Below, in pieces: positions 14,050 through 20,584 of a stretch of DNA of 20,584 bases (the stretch's first letter is position 1; each line of letters starts with the position of its first letter). This DNA comes from Salinirussus sp. (GTDB lineage Archaea; Halobacteriota; Halobacteria; Halobacteriales; Haloarculaceae). Where the stretch lies: the NCBI GenBank assembly GCA_028275005.1, contig JAQCNN010000024.1:1-20584 (forward strand). The letters run 5' to 3'. The notes under the pieces were generated by a model. It was given only the letters and a program-made list of their open reading frames with translations. It ran no database searches and was not told where the DNA came from. A program made the position numbers and the translations under genes.

Positions 14050-14583
14050 CTACGCCTCGCGCCACTCGTCTTCGAGGAGTCCGTACCAGCAGGCGTCCTG
14101 GTACTCGCCGTCGATGAACGCCACCTCGCGGTGGACGCCCTCCTGAGTGAACCCCACCCCTTCGAGAAGGGTCTGTGAGGCGTCGTTGAACTCGAAGACG
14201 CGGGCCTCGACCCGATGGAGCCCGAGTTGGTCGAAGCCGTAGCCGACCAGCAGCTCGGCCGCTGCCGTGCCGTAGCCCTGCCGGTGGTGGTCCGGGGCGA
14301 CCCAGTAGCCCAACTCCGCCGCGTCCGACCGGTCGTCGGTGTCGTCGAGCCCGACCGTCCCGACCGGCTCGCCGTCGGCACAGACGAGCAACTGGACACT
14401 GCCGTCGGCGCTGACCACCTCCTCGAAGAACTGTCGTTCCTGTGGGCCGTTTGCGGGCACCGCCCGCCCGATCGCTCGCCAGACCTGGGGGTCGTTGCGG
14501 CCGCGCTGAAGGAAGTCCAGGTCCGCCTCCTCGATGGTGTGGAGGTCGACCGTGTCGCCGGGGATGAAGACTGGACCGGGCAT
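14050..14583 (-). CDS. GNAT N-acetyltransferase, RimJ/RimL-like
   Basis: This 177-residue protein is a GNAT acetyltransferase that transfers acetyl from acetyl-CoA to an amine. The CoA-binding motif RQGYGT spans 101-106. AELGYWVAPDHH (89-100) precedes it, and the later block HRVEARVFEFNDAS...LLEGVGF (123-145) is typical of the RimJ/RimL type, which often modifies protein N-termini. The actual substrate is unknown. The start at 14583 (MPGPVFIPGD) is preferred over a Met 17 residues upstream because homology begins there and an ATATTT box lies 22-27 nt before it. The gene is single, convergent with the HTH gene. Confidence 0.9.
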   Translation of the reverse strand: MPGPVFIPGDTVDLHTIEEADLDFLQRGRNDPQVWRAIGRAVPANGPQERQFFEEVVSADGSVQLLVCADGEPVGTVGLDDTDDRSDAAELGYWVAPDHHRQGYGTAAAELLVGYGFDQLGLHRVEARVFEFNDASQTLLEGVGFTQEGVHREVAFIDGEYQDACWYGLLEDEWREA

Positions 14584-14604
14584 GCCTCCGGTCTGGGCCG
14601 AGCG

Positions 14605-14610
14605 AAATAT
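14605..14610 (-). promoter_or_regulatory. TATA-like box for the acetyltransferase gene
   Basis: ATATTT on the minus strand, 22-27 nt before the ATG at 14583. It lies inside the longer alternative ORF, which argues for the shorter protein. Confidence 0.4.
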
Positions 14611-14669
14611 GAACGTTTCCCGGGCCGAGAACACACAGGAGACAACGAGAGCAGCGGCGCCGGCTGCCC

Positions 14670-15086
14670 TCAGTTCCCGGTGAAGTCGACCCGGCCCCGG
14701 GAGGAGAGGTCGTGGTCACCGGAGGGGCCGGTGTGCTCGAAGTCGTACTCGTCGTCGGTGAGGTAGACCGCGCCGTCGGCGACCGTCACCCCGAGTTCGT
14801 CGATGGTCGCGCCCTCACAGGGGCCGTGGGTGCAGTGGCCGGTCGCCGCCTCGAAGATGGCGCCGTGTTTCTCACAGACCAACTCGCCGTTTCGCCGGGT
14901 CGCGCCGCTGCCCTTGTCCAGCCGGACGTCGGTCCAGTGGGGGCAGTAGTTTCGCAGCGCGACCACGTCGTCGGCCAGCCGGAGCAGGATGGCCTCCTCC
15001 GTGTCGAAGCCGTCACGCACGGTAAAGAGCAGGGAGCTGTCGGTCGGCACCTCGTCGACGGCGGCGATACGGCTGTCCTCGTCCAT
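14670..15086 (-). CDS. Small soluble Rieske [2Fe-2S] protein
   Basis: This 138-residue protein has no signal peptide or membrane segment, so it is probably cytoplasmic. Ligands for a Rieske cluster are Cys48/His50 (YCPHWTD) and Cys71/His74 (CEKHGAIFEAATGHC), with the family's usual C-terminal block GVTVADGAVYL. It lacks the disulfide cysteines of the bc-complex Rieske subunit, like ferredoxins of dioxygenase systems and other small Rieske proteins. An extra Cys/His-rich turn (GHCTHGPC, 83-90) follows the second ligand pair. It probably works as an electron carrier or redox subunit; no partner oxygenase is in the window. The C-terminus is a polar, low-complexity tail. Confidence 0.88.
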   Translation of the reverse strand: MDEDSRIAAVDEVPTDSSLLFTVRDGFDTEEAILLRLADDVVALRNYCPHWTDVRLDKGSGATRRNGELVCEKHGAIFEAATGHCTHGPCEGATIDELGVTVADGAVYLTDDEYDFEHTGPSGDHDLSSRGRVDFTGN

Positions 15087-15159
15087 ACGGTGAGTTGGTC
15101 GGAAGCCGCTTCAACGGTGCGGTCTGTGGGACACGCCGACACGGACCACCGGTCGCCGC

Positions 15160-16038
15160 TCAGTAGTGGGTCTGCTCGACACGGCGGTCGAACAGCCGCT
15201 GGCAGAGCTGTGTGATGGGGCCGACGGGCTTCTCGTAGCCGTCAACCTCGGTGACCGGCCGGACCTCCCAGGCGGGGTTGCTCAGGAAGAGTTCGTCGGC
15301 CTCGCGGACGTCGACGAGGTTGTACCGGCCGGTCTCGACCGGGAACGGCTCCGCGCTGGCGATGTCGAGGACGACCCCACGGGTGACACCGGGCACCAGC
15401 GGGAGGGCCGTGGTCGGGGTGTACAGCGTCCCGTTGTGAACCAGAAAGAGGGCACTGTCGGCCCCGTCCGTGACGTACCCCTCCACCGACCGCAGCAGTG
15501 CCTCGTCGGCGTCCTCCGGGAGTTCGAGCCGTGCGAGGACCCCGGTGAGGGCGTTGTGGGTCTTGCCGTCCGGGGGGAGTGCCTCCGCGGAGGGGCGCCG
15601 GGTCTCGACGGCCCGGAGGGTCGCGGGCTCGTCCCAGACGCGCTCCCCGTCGGTGCCCCCACGGGGGAGGTCATCGACGACGACGGTGATAGTGGGGTCG
15701 ACCCGCGGCTCCGGCGTGAGGTCCCGGCCCTGGACACCCCGGGAGATAGACAGCCGGACGAACGCCTCCGAGAGGTCGTTTGCCGCGAGCGTCTCGGTCA
15801 CCCGGTCGTGGAGGTCATCGCGCGGGGGGAGCACCTCCTCGAAATCCAGCCGGGTGGCACTTCGCTCGAGGCTGTCGATGTGGGCCGCCCACTCGAAGGG
15901 TTCGCCACCGTAGACACGGAGCGTCTCGACGACCGCGTCACCGTACACGAACCCCCGGTCCCGAATGTTGACCGTTGCCTCCGCCGCGGGGACCAGTGTC
16001 CCGTCGACGTGGCAGTACTCGGTGTCGGGGTCAGTCAC
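15160..16038 (-). CDS. Class IV PLP aminotransferase, PabC-like (aminodeoxychorismate lyase/branched-chain aminotransferase fold)
   Basis: This 292-residue protein starts with GTG, 8 nt after the helix-hairpin-helix gene. The fold is clear: NIRDRGFVYGDAVVETLR near the N-terminus, PLP lysine Lys159 (PDGKTHNALTGVLAR) and SNPAWEVRPVTEVDG near the end. In the family block usually SEGxxxNLF, this protein has TDGADSALF, so the Glu that contacts the PLP ring nitrogen is Asp191 and the following Asn is Ala196. These changes could alter activity or specificity. Fold-type IV enzymes include PabC (folate/p-aminobenzoate), IlvE and D-amino-acid transaminases. I favour PabC because shikimate dehydrogenase is upstream, but no pabA or pabB gene is adjacent. 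Confidence 0.82.
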   Translation of the reverse strand: MTDPDTEYCHVDGTLVPAAEATVNIRDRGFVYGDAVVETLRVYGGEPFEWAAHIDSLERSATRLDFEEVLPPRDDLHDRVTETLAANDLSEAFVRLSISRGVQGRDLTPEPRVDPTITVVVDDLPRGGTDGERVWDEPATLRAVETRRPSAEALPPDGKTHNALTGVLARLELPEDADEALLRSVEGYVTDGADSALFLVHNGTLYTPTTALPLVPGVTRGVVLDIASAEPFPVETGRYNLVDVREADELFLSNPAWEVRPVTEVDGYEKPVGPITQLCQRLFDRRVEQTHY

Positions 16039-16046
16039 GCGTGCGC

Positions 16047-16604
16047 TCAGCGGTTCTGTGCCTGTTCGACCCAGTCGGTCACGCGGGACTCGGCGGTCTC
16101 GGCGGCCTCGGCGACGGTTTCGGCGTCGGTGGCCGCCAGGTCCTCGACAGTTCCGATGCCCGCGGCCTCCAGGCGCTCGGCGTAGGTCGGTCCGATCCCG
16201 TTGATGCTGTCGACGGGTTCCTCCGAGTCGGACCCTTCGGGCTCGTCCGGTTCGGCCGGCTCGGCCGTTGTCTCCGGTTCGGCCGGCTCGGCCGTCGTCT
16301 CCGGTTCGGCAGGCTCGGCCGTCGTCTCCGGTTCGGCAGGCTCAGCGGGCTCGTCTGCCCGTGTCTCTTGCTCGTTTGACTGTGTGGTCGACCCGGCGTC
16401 TGTGGTGGTGTCGGCCCCGGTATCGACGGCGGGGCCGTCGGCGCTGTGGTCGTCGGCATCGCCCGTTCCCTTTACCGCGGCCTCGGTTTCCGGCGCGGGT
16501 TCGGGGTCGTGTTCGACGGTCACGTTCGCCGAGCCGCCCTGTTGGCGTCGCGTCTGGCGGTCGTCGCGGCCGAGAAGCGATCTGAGTCTATCGAGGAGTC
16601 CCAT
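16047..16604 (-). CDS. Helix-hairpin-helix protein with AEPAEPETT tandem repeats
   Basis: This 185-residue protein begins MGLLDRLRSLLGRDDRQTRRQQ, a short amphipathic, basic N-terminus. A long acidic, disordered middle (about 30-130) contains three copies of a nine-residue AEPAEPETT-type repeat (about 87-119). The C-terminal domain (130-185) has VDSINGIGPTYAERLEAAGIGTVEDL, a helix-hairpin-helix of the kind that contacts the DNA backbone, often called a DUF4332/Rad51 N-terminal-like HhH. The start at 16604 lies 26 nt after the aroE stop. Its function is unknown; DNA binding is plausible. Upstream in-frame codons run over aroE and are not used. Confidence 0.82.
   Translation of the reverse strand: MGLLDRLRSLLGRDDRQTRRQQGGSANVTVEHDPEPAPETEAAVKGTGDADDHSADGPAVDTGADTTTDAGSTTQSNEQETRADEPAEPAEPETTAEPAEPETTAEPAEPETTAEPAEPDEPEGSDSEEPVDSINGIGPTYAERLEAAGIGTVEDLAATDAETVAEAAETAESRVTDWVEQAQNR
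16249..16347. repeat. About 3.6 copies of a 27-bp tandem repeat
   Basis: Units at 16249-16275, 16276-16302 and 16303-16329 plus a partial fourth copy. Units 1 and 2 differ by one base, and units 2 and 3 differ by one base. The array codes the acidic AEPAEPETT repeats. Because 27 is a multiple of three, copy-number change would keep the frame. Confidence 0.85.
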
Positions 16605-16630
16605 AGCTGATACATCGCGCCGCCGGCTAT

Positions 16631-17443
16631 TCAAAGCCGCGCTCGGAGCGCGTCGTTCATCGCGTCGACCGGCGCCTCCCGGCCGGTCCACCGCTCGAAG
16701 GCCTCGACACCCTGGTAGAGCAGCATCCACGCGCCGTCGACAGTTGTCGCGCCCGCCGCCGCGGCGTCCCGCAGCAGGCGGGTCTCGACCGGCGAGTACA
16801 CCGCGTCCAGCACGGTGAGGTCGGCGTGCAGGGCGCCGGCGGGCACCGGCGAGACATCCTCGTCCATGCCGACACTGGTGGCGTTGACGAGGACGTCCGC
16901 GTCAGCGAGCAGGCCCCGAAGCGAGGCGAGCCCGTCCGCTGTCGCGGCCCCGCCCGGCCCCTCGTCGACGGCGGCCGCGAGCTCCTCCGCCCGGGAGCGG
17001 GTCCGGTTGGCGACCCGGACAGTCATATTCGCGTCGGCGAGCGCGAACGCGGCGGCGCGTCCGGCCCCGCCAGCACCGACGACAACGGCCGTTCCCTCGA
17101 GTGCGACGCCGTGGTGGGCGAGGGCTCGTGTCACGCCGGTGGCGTCAGTGTTGTAGCCCGCCGGTGGGTCCGTTCGAAGGTCGACGGTGTTGACCGCCCC
17201 GACCCGCTCGGCCAGCGGGGCGGGCTCGACGGCCGAGAGGACCTGCTCTTTGAACGGGATGGTGACGTTCAGCCCGCACACGCCGAGGGTGGCGGCGCTT
17301 TCGACGGCCACAGCGCCCTCGTCCTCGGGGGGTTCGAAGGTGACGTAGCGGGCGTCCAGCCCGGTTGCCTCGTAGGCCGCCTCGTGCATCGGCGGGGACA
17401 GCGAGTGCTCGACCGGGTTCCCGACCAGCCCGTAGACCTGCAT
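16631..17443 (-). CDS. aroE: Shikimate dehydrogenase
   Basis: This 270-residue enzyme reduces 3-dehydroshikimate to shikimate with NADPH in aromatic amino acid synthesis. The substrate-binding SLSP (14-17), NVTIPFK with catalytic Lys65 (59-65), GAVNT (82-86) and YNTDATG with Asp100 (97-103) are all present. The cofactor loop is GAGGAGRA (123-130), followed by VANRTRSRAEEL, whose NRT is typical of NADP binding. The length matches the family. A TTTAAC box lies 24-29 nt before the ATG, so it probably starts a leaderless transcript that continues into the HhH and PabC-like genes. Confidence 0.96.
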   Translation of the reverse strand: MQVYGLVGNPVEHSLSPPMHEAAYEATGLDARYVTFEPPEDEGAVAVESAATLGVCGLNVTIPFKEQVLSAVEPAPLAERVGAVNTVDLRTDPPAGYNTDATGVTRALAHHGVALEGTAVVVGAGGAGRAAAFALADANMTVRVANRTRSRAEELAAAVDEGPGGAATADGLASLRGLLADADVLVNATSVGMDEDVSPVPAGALHADLTVLDAVYSPVETRLLRDAAAAGATTVDGAWMLLYQGVEAFERWTGREAPVDAMNDALRARL

Positions 17444-17466
17444 ACCCGACTGTCGCCGGCGGCGCT

Positions 17467-17472
17467 GTTAAA
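17467..17472 (-). promoter_or_regulatory. TATA box for aroE
   Basis: TTTAAC on the minus strand, 24-29 nt before the aroE ATG at 17443. It is the clearest leaderless-promoter box in the window. Confidence 0.55.
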
Positions 17473-17527
17473 TGACACGCGACACGAGTCACCGGTCGTC
17501 ACCCGGTGTGGTGTCGGGGCGGACATC

Positions 17528-17562
17528 GTAAGGCCTACTTCGAACTTCGACGTTGGGCGAAC
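17528..17562. promoter_or_regulatory. Interrupted palindrome (possible operator) at the antiporter start
   Basis: The perfect core TCGAACTTCGA (17540-17550) is centred on 17545. Symmetry extends outward as CC-n-AC-n-core-n-GT-n-GG: 9 of 11 pairs over 17534-17556 and 12 of 17 over the whole span. It ends 1 nt before the antiporter ATG, so a bound dimer would cover the promoter/start of a leaderless gene. The binding protein is unknown. Confidence 0.5.
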
Positions 17563-17563
17563 G

Positions 17564-18973
17564 ATGAGACTCCGGCACCCGCTGACAGCCGTCGCGGGGG
17601 CGGTCCTGCTCTCGGTTCCGTGGGTGGTGACGCTCCTCGCCGGGGTGGGTGTAGGAACGGGCCTGACGGTGCTAGTCAGCGGTATCAGCGTCCTCGGAGC
17701 CTCCTTCCTGCTGGCGTGGGGGGCCGAGACCGCCGAGAAGGACGTCCCCCGCGCGTTCGCCATCGCGGTGCTCGCGGTGCTCGCGGTCGCGCCGGAGTAC
17801 GCCGTCGACGCGCTGTACGCCTGGGGCGCCGGCGCCGGGAGCGCGACCGCGGAGGCCTGCCGTGGGGTCGCGGCCGGCGGCGAGGAGCTGGCCGGCGCCG
17901 CCACGAACGCGAACACACTGGCCGACGCCTGTCAGAGCGCCAACCTCGCAGTCGCCAATATGACCGGCGCCAACCGCATCCTCATCGGGCTGGGGTGGGC
18001 CGGTATCGCCGTCCTGACTGTCTACAAGGCCCGGGCCACCAGAGACCCCGCCGTCGAGAGACGCGAGGGACTGTTCGCCAGTGTCGTCCACCTCGACCGC
18101 GACATCGCCACCGAGATCACCTTCCTCTTTCTGGCGACTGTCTGGGCCTTCTTTGTCCCCCTAGGCGGCGGTATCGGTGCGCTCGACTTCATCGTTCTCG
18201 TCGGCATCTACGTCGCCTACATCGGCATCGTCATCCGCGGCGACGTCGAGACGGCCGAGGAACACAGCGGTGTCCCGGCATACTTCCAGGGCTTCAGACG
18301 GCGGGTGCGGGTCCCGGTCGTGCTCGGGCTGTTTGCGTACTCCGGGTTTCTGATCTTCACCGCCGTCGAACCCTTCGCCCACGGGCTCGAGGAGGTCGGG
18401 ACCGCGGTCGGCGTTCCCCCCTTCTTCATGATCCAGTGGATCGCCCCGCTGGCGAGTGAGTCCCCCGAACTGGTGGTCGTCACGGTGCTAGTGTACAAGG
18501 CCCGCTCGACGGCCGGGTTCAACGCGCTGATCTCCTCGAAGCTCAACCAGTGGACGCTGTTGATCGGGACGCTCGTCATCGTCTACTCGCTGGCGCTTGG
18601 CCGGTACGGCGTACTCCCCTTCGACCGGGTCCAGTCCGGCGAGATCTGGATCACCGCGGCACAGTCGTTTTTCGCACTCGGAATTTTGGTGAACTTCACC
18701 ATCTCCATCCGCGAGGCGCTCGCACTCTTTGGGCTGTTCGTCTCGCAGGTGCTCATCGAGTTTACCCTCCTCAGGCTGTGGCAACCGTTCGCGATGCCAG
18801 CCGAGGAGGTCAAATTTCTCCTGCTCGCCGGCTACACGGCCCTCTATCTCGTACTGGGCACGGCACTGCTCGTCCGCCGGCGACGACAGCTCCGTGAACT
18901 GCTCGAACTCGCGGCCTTTGCCGCCCGAAAGGCCGCCGGGCAACAGCCGGTCAGGCCCGAGCACGCCGACTGA
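17564..18973 (+). CDS. Sodium/calcium exchanger family (CaCA) cation antiporter
   Basis: This 469-residue membrane protein has about ten hydrophobic segments. Two CaCA alpha-repeats are visible. The first runs from AWGAET (51-56) through APEYAVDALYAW (76-87) to ANMTGANRILIGLGW (131-145). The second is PLASESPELVVV (295-306) followed by FNALISSKLNQWTLLIGT (319-336). The acidic residues (Glu78, Glu299, Glu302) fit cation-binding sites. The first repeat is interrupted by about 35 soluble, Ala/Gly-rich residues (90-126). It should exchange Ca2+ or a similar cation against Na+ or H+. The start at 17564 is preferred because the longer frame runs over aroE. The stop overlaps the next start in TGATG, so it is coupled to dtdA. 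Confidence 0.85.
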   Translation: MRLRHPLTAVAGAVLLSVPWVVTLLAGVGVGTGLTVLVSGISVLGASFLLAWGAETAEKDVPRAFAIAVLAVLAVAPEYAVDALYAWGAGAGSATAEACRGVAAGGEELAGAATNANTLADACQSANLAVANMTGANRILIGLGWAGIAVLTVYKARATRDPAVERREGLFASVVHLDRDIATEITFLFLATVWAFFVPLGGGIGALDFIVLVGIYVAYIGIVIRGDVETAEEHSGVPAYFQGFRRRVRVPVVLGLFAYSGFLIFTAVEPFAHGLEEVGTAVGVPPFFMIQWIAPLASESPELVVVTVLVYKARSTAGFNALISSKLNQWTLLIGTLVIVYSLALGRYGVLPFDRVQSGEIWITAAQSFFALGILVNFTISIREALALFGLFVSQVLIEFTLLRLWQPFAMPAEEVKFLLLAGYTALYLVLGTALLVRRRRQLRELLELAAFAARKAAGQQPVRPEHAD

Positions 18974-20529
18974 TGCTGGCTATCGTCGTCTCCCGGGCCG
19001 ACGAGGCCTCCGTCCAGGTCGGCGAGCAACTGCGCGGGCTCGGGGACTGGCGTGAGGCGACAGATGACAGCCGGCCGGACGGGGACGGCGGCGGGACTGT
19101 CTACCGGCTGGAGCCCGGGGACGGGCCGGCGGCTGGCGGTGACGGGGCCGGCAACGACAGCCTCCCACCCGTGGAGCTCCGGGAGTTCGGCCCTCTCCAC
19201 CTCGACTTGGAGCGGCCGGCGGCGACCTTCGGCGACCCCGGGCTCCTGGTCTTTGTCTCCCGTCACTCCGGGGAGACGGGGCGGCTGTTGACCGCCCACC
19301 ACACGGGCAACGTCGGCCCCGCCGACCACGGCGGCGAGGCGAACGCGTTTGCCCGCGCCTGCCCGAACGCCCACGCCCGCGTCCTCGACGGGCTGGCCAC
19401 CCACGCCCCCGAGGGCTACGAGGTCGGCACCGAGTGCACCCACCACGGGCCCACGGATGTCGGCGCCCCCTCGATGTTCGTGGAGGTCGGCAGCGGTCCG
19501 GCGGCGTGGGCCGACCCCGACGCGGCACGGGCGGTCGCCCGGGCGGTGCTCGACCTGCGTGGCGTCCCCCCGGACCGTGACCCCGAATCACCCGGCGGAA
19601 CGGCCCGGACAGCGGGCGAAGGCGAGGACGAGAACGAGGACAGGCGCCACCTCCTCGGCGTCGGCGGCGGCCACTACGCACCCCGGTTCGAGCGGGTCAC
19701 CCGGGAGACCGACTGGGCGGTCGGCCACGTCGCCGCCGACTGGGGGCTGGACACAGTTGACGAGGGGGAGCTCCGCCCCCTCATCCGGCGGGCACTGAGG
19801 GAGAGTCGGGCCGGCTACGCCCTTCTGGGGAGTGAACGCCCGGCGGCTGCGGCGGCTGTCGAGGCCGCCGGCGGGCGGGTTGTCGGCGAGACGTGGGTCC
19901 GGGAGACCGACGGCGTCCCGCTCCCGTTCGTCCGCGCTGTCGAGTCGACTGTAGCGACCGTCGAGGAGGGGGTACGATTCGGCGACCCGGCGAGGAGAGA
20001 CGGGGACGCGAGCGGCAGGGGTCACGCGGGCGACAACCCGGCGGGGCTTGTCGTCGCGGAGCTTCCCGGGGACCTGCTGGCGGCGGCCCGAGGGGTCGAC
20101 CGCGAGCGAACCCGAGCGGTGCTCGTGGGGCGGACACTGGCCTTCGTGACCGACCAGGGTGGGACCCGTCCGACCGGGCCGGCCGTCCTCCGGAGCCCCG
20201 GGGACTACGAGACGGTCGTTGACGGGCTGGTCGACGTGCTGAAAACGCGGTACGACGACGTAACGCGGCGGGCAGAAGGGGGGCGGGAGACAGAGGAGGC
20301 AGACGGGGGTGACGAGGTGATTATCGCCCACGAGACCGCCTTCGACCCGGAGAAGGCGCGAACACTGGGTGTGCCGGAGGGGCCGAAGTTTGGCAGACTC
20401 GCCGACGGGGAGGCCGTCGAGGCAGACGGAAAGCGGGTGCCGCCGGAGGCGGTCCGCACGGAACGGGACACGGTATTCTCAATTTCGAAAACAGTCAGAC
20501 GCACGTCAGACACAGGGGAAAACTCATAA
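18973..20529 (+). CDS. dtdA: D-aminoacyl-tRNA deacylase, archaeal DtdA type
   Basis: This 518-residue enzyme hydrolyses D-amino acids from mischarged tRNA. Conserved blocks are FVSRHSGETGRLLTAHHTGN (94-113), ECTHHGPTDVGAPSMFVEVG (154-173) and GVGGGHYAPRFERV (229-242), carrying the His/Glu/Asp set of the zinc-dependent archaeal enzyme. It is longer than non-halophilic DtdA because of low-complexity inserts (about 30-64, 200-224, 337-356, 433-447) and a C-terminal extension. The extension includes LGVPEGPKFGRLADGEAV and then GKRVPPEAV (465-494), which resembles the C-terminal segment of tRNase Z. The start codon shares one base with the antiporter stop. The gene ends 27 bp before the next start. 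Confidence 0.9.
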   Translation: MLAIVVSRADEASVQVGEQLRGLGDWREATDDSRPDGDGGGTVYRLEPGDGPAAGGDGAGNDSLPPVELREFGPLHLDLERPAATFGDPGLLVFVSRHSGETGRLLTAHHTGNVGPADHGGEANAFARACPNAHARVLDGLATHAPEGYEVGTECTHHGPTDVGAPSMFVEVGSGPAAWADPDAARAVARAVLDLRGVPPDRDPESPGGTARTAGEGEDENEDRRHLLGVGGGHYAPRFERVTRETDWAVGHVAADWGLDTVDEGELRPLIRRALRESRAGYALLGSERPAAAAAVEAAGGRVVGETWVRETDGVPLPFVRAVESTVATVEEGVRFGDPARRDGDASGRGHAGDNPAGLVVAELPGDLLAAARGVDRERTRAVLVGRTLAFVTDQGGTRPTGPAVLRSPGDYETVVDGLVDVLKTRYDDVTRRAEGGRETEEADGGDEVIIAHETAFDPEKARTLGVPEGPKFGRLADGEAVEADGKRVPPEAVRTERDTVFSISKTVRRTSDTGENS

Positions 20530-20547
20530 CAGTCGGTGTGTTAGAGG
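20525..20547 (+). promoter_or_regulatory. Possible promoter and Shine-Dalgarno site for the ftsZ-like gene
   Basis: CATAAC overlaps the dtdA stop at 20525-20530 and is TATA-like. GAGG at 20544-20547 ends 9 nt before the ATG and could be a ribosome binding site. In this window a visible Shine-Dalgarno is unusual, since most genes look leaderless. Confidence 0.35.
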
Positions 20548-20556
20548 ATTTTCAAA

Positions 20557-20584
20557 ATGGACTCCATTATCGATGATGCCATCG
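20557..20584 (+). CDS. Start of a gene, probably cell-division FtsZ (3' partial)
   Basis: Only nine codons are visible: MDSIIDDAI. This resembles the N-terminus of haloarchaeal FtsZ1, which begins with MDSI and an acidic helix. As I recall, the neighbourhood (dtdA and a cation antiporter upstream) is also seen beside ftsZ1 in other haloarchaea. The GTP-binding domain lies outside the window, so identity rests on a short match and context. Confidence 0.5.

Noticed and set aside
16826..17563. Upstream in-frame extension of the antiporter gene by about 246 codons
   Set aside because: It runs antisense through aroE, whose motifs are complete. The hydrophobic antiporter sequence begins at the ATG at 17564.

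Overview
The window is a chromosomal segment from a haloarchaeon (class Halobacteria). Four things point this way: very high G+C, acidic D/E-rich proteins, a halocyanin-type blue copper protein, and many genes whose likely TATA boxes sit about 25-30 nt before the start codon, as in leaderless haloarchaeal transcripts. I cannot name genus or species. There is no rRNA, tRNA, CRISPR array, integrase or transposase. Coding density is high and no gene-free stretch exceeds 300 bases (the longest is about 155 bp).

Region 1 (1-4021, + strand) is a tight respiratory operon for an archaeal cytochrome bc complex. In order it holds a membrane-anchored halocyanin (cut at the left edge), a small two-helix membrane protein, a Tat-exported Rieske protein, a cytochrome b N-terminal (b6-like) subunit, a cytochrome b C-terminal subunit with a PDWY quinol-site motif, and two more small membrane proteins. 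No c-type haem (CxxCH) protein is present, so the copper protein probably takes the electron after Rieske.

Region 2 (4114-6762, + strand) holds a rhomboid protease with an N-terminal AN1 zinc finger and a Gly-Gly-Pro tail, an overlapping endonuclease V gene, and a short-chain dehydrogenase behind a perfect 14-bp palindrome. Region 3 (10501 down to 6759, - strand) holds an XPD/Rad3-like helicase, a tiny CxxC zinc protein and an ArsA/Get3-type ATPase. Region 4 (10610-11708, + strand) holds a CinA/PncC-like protein that lacks both expected catalytic residues, and a YdjM-type membrane hydrolase.

Region 5 (11705-14583) holds a PHP-family protein, an 84-bp nested palindrome, a sugar nucleotidyltransferase, a divergent HTH/zinc-ribbon regulator and a GNAT acetyltransferase. 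Region 6 (17443 down to 14670, - strand) holds shikimate dehydrogenase, a helix-hairpin-helix protein with tandem repeats, a PabC-like class IV aminotransferase and a small soluble Rieske protein. Region 7 (17564-20584, + strand) holds a CaCA-type cation antiporter behind a long imperfect palindrome, D-aminoacyl-tRNA deacylase, and the first nine codons of what looks like ftsZ.

Most genes are ordinary haloarchaeal core genes. The least explained signals are the 84-bp co-centred palindrome (12511-12594), the interrupted palindrome at the antiporter start (17528-17562), and the degenerate CinA active site. I did not find a convincing new multi-gene system.
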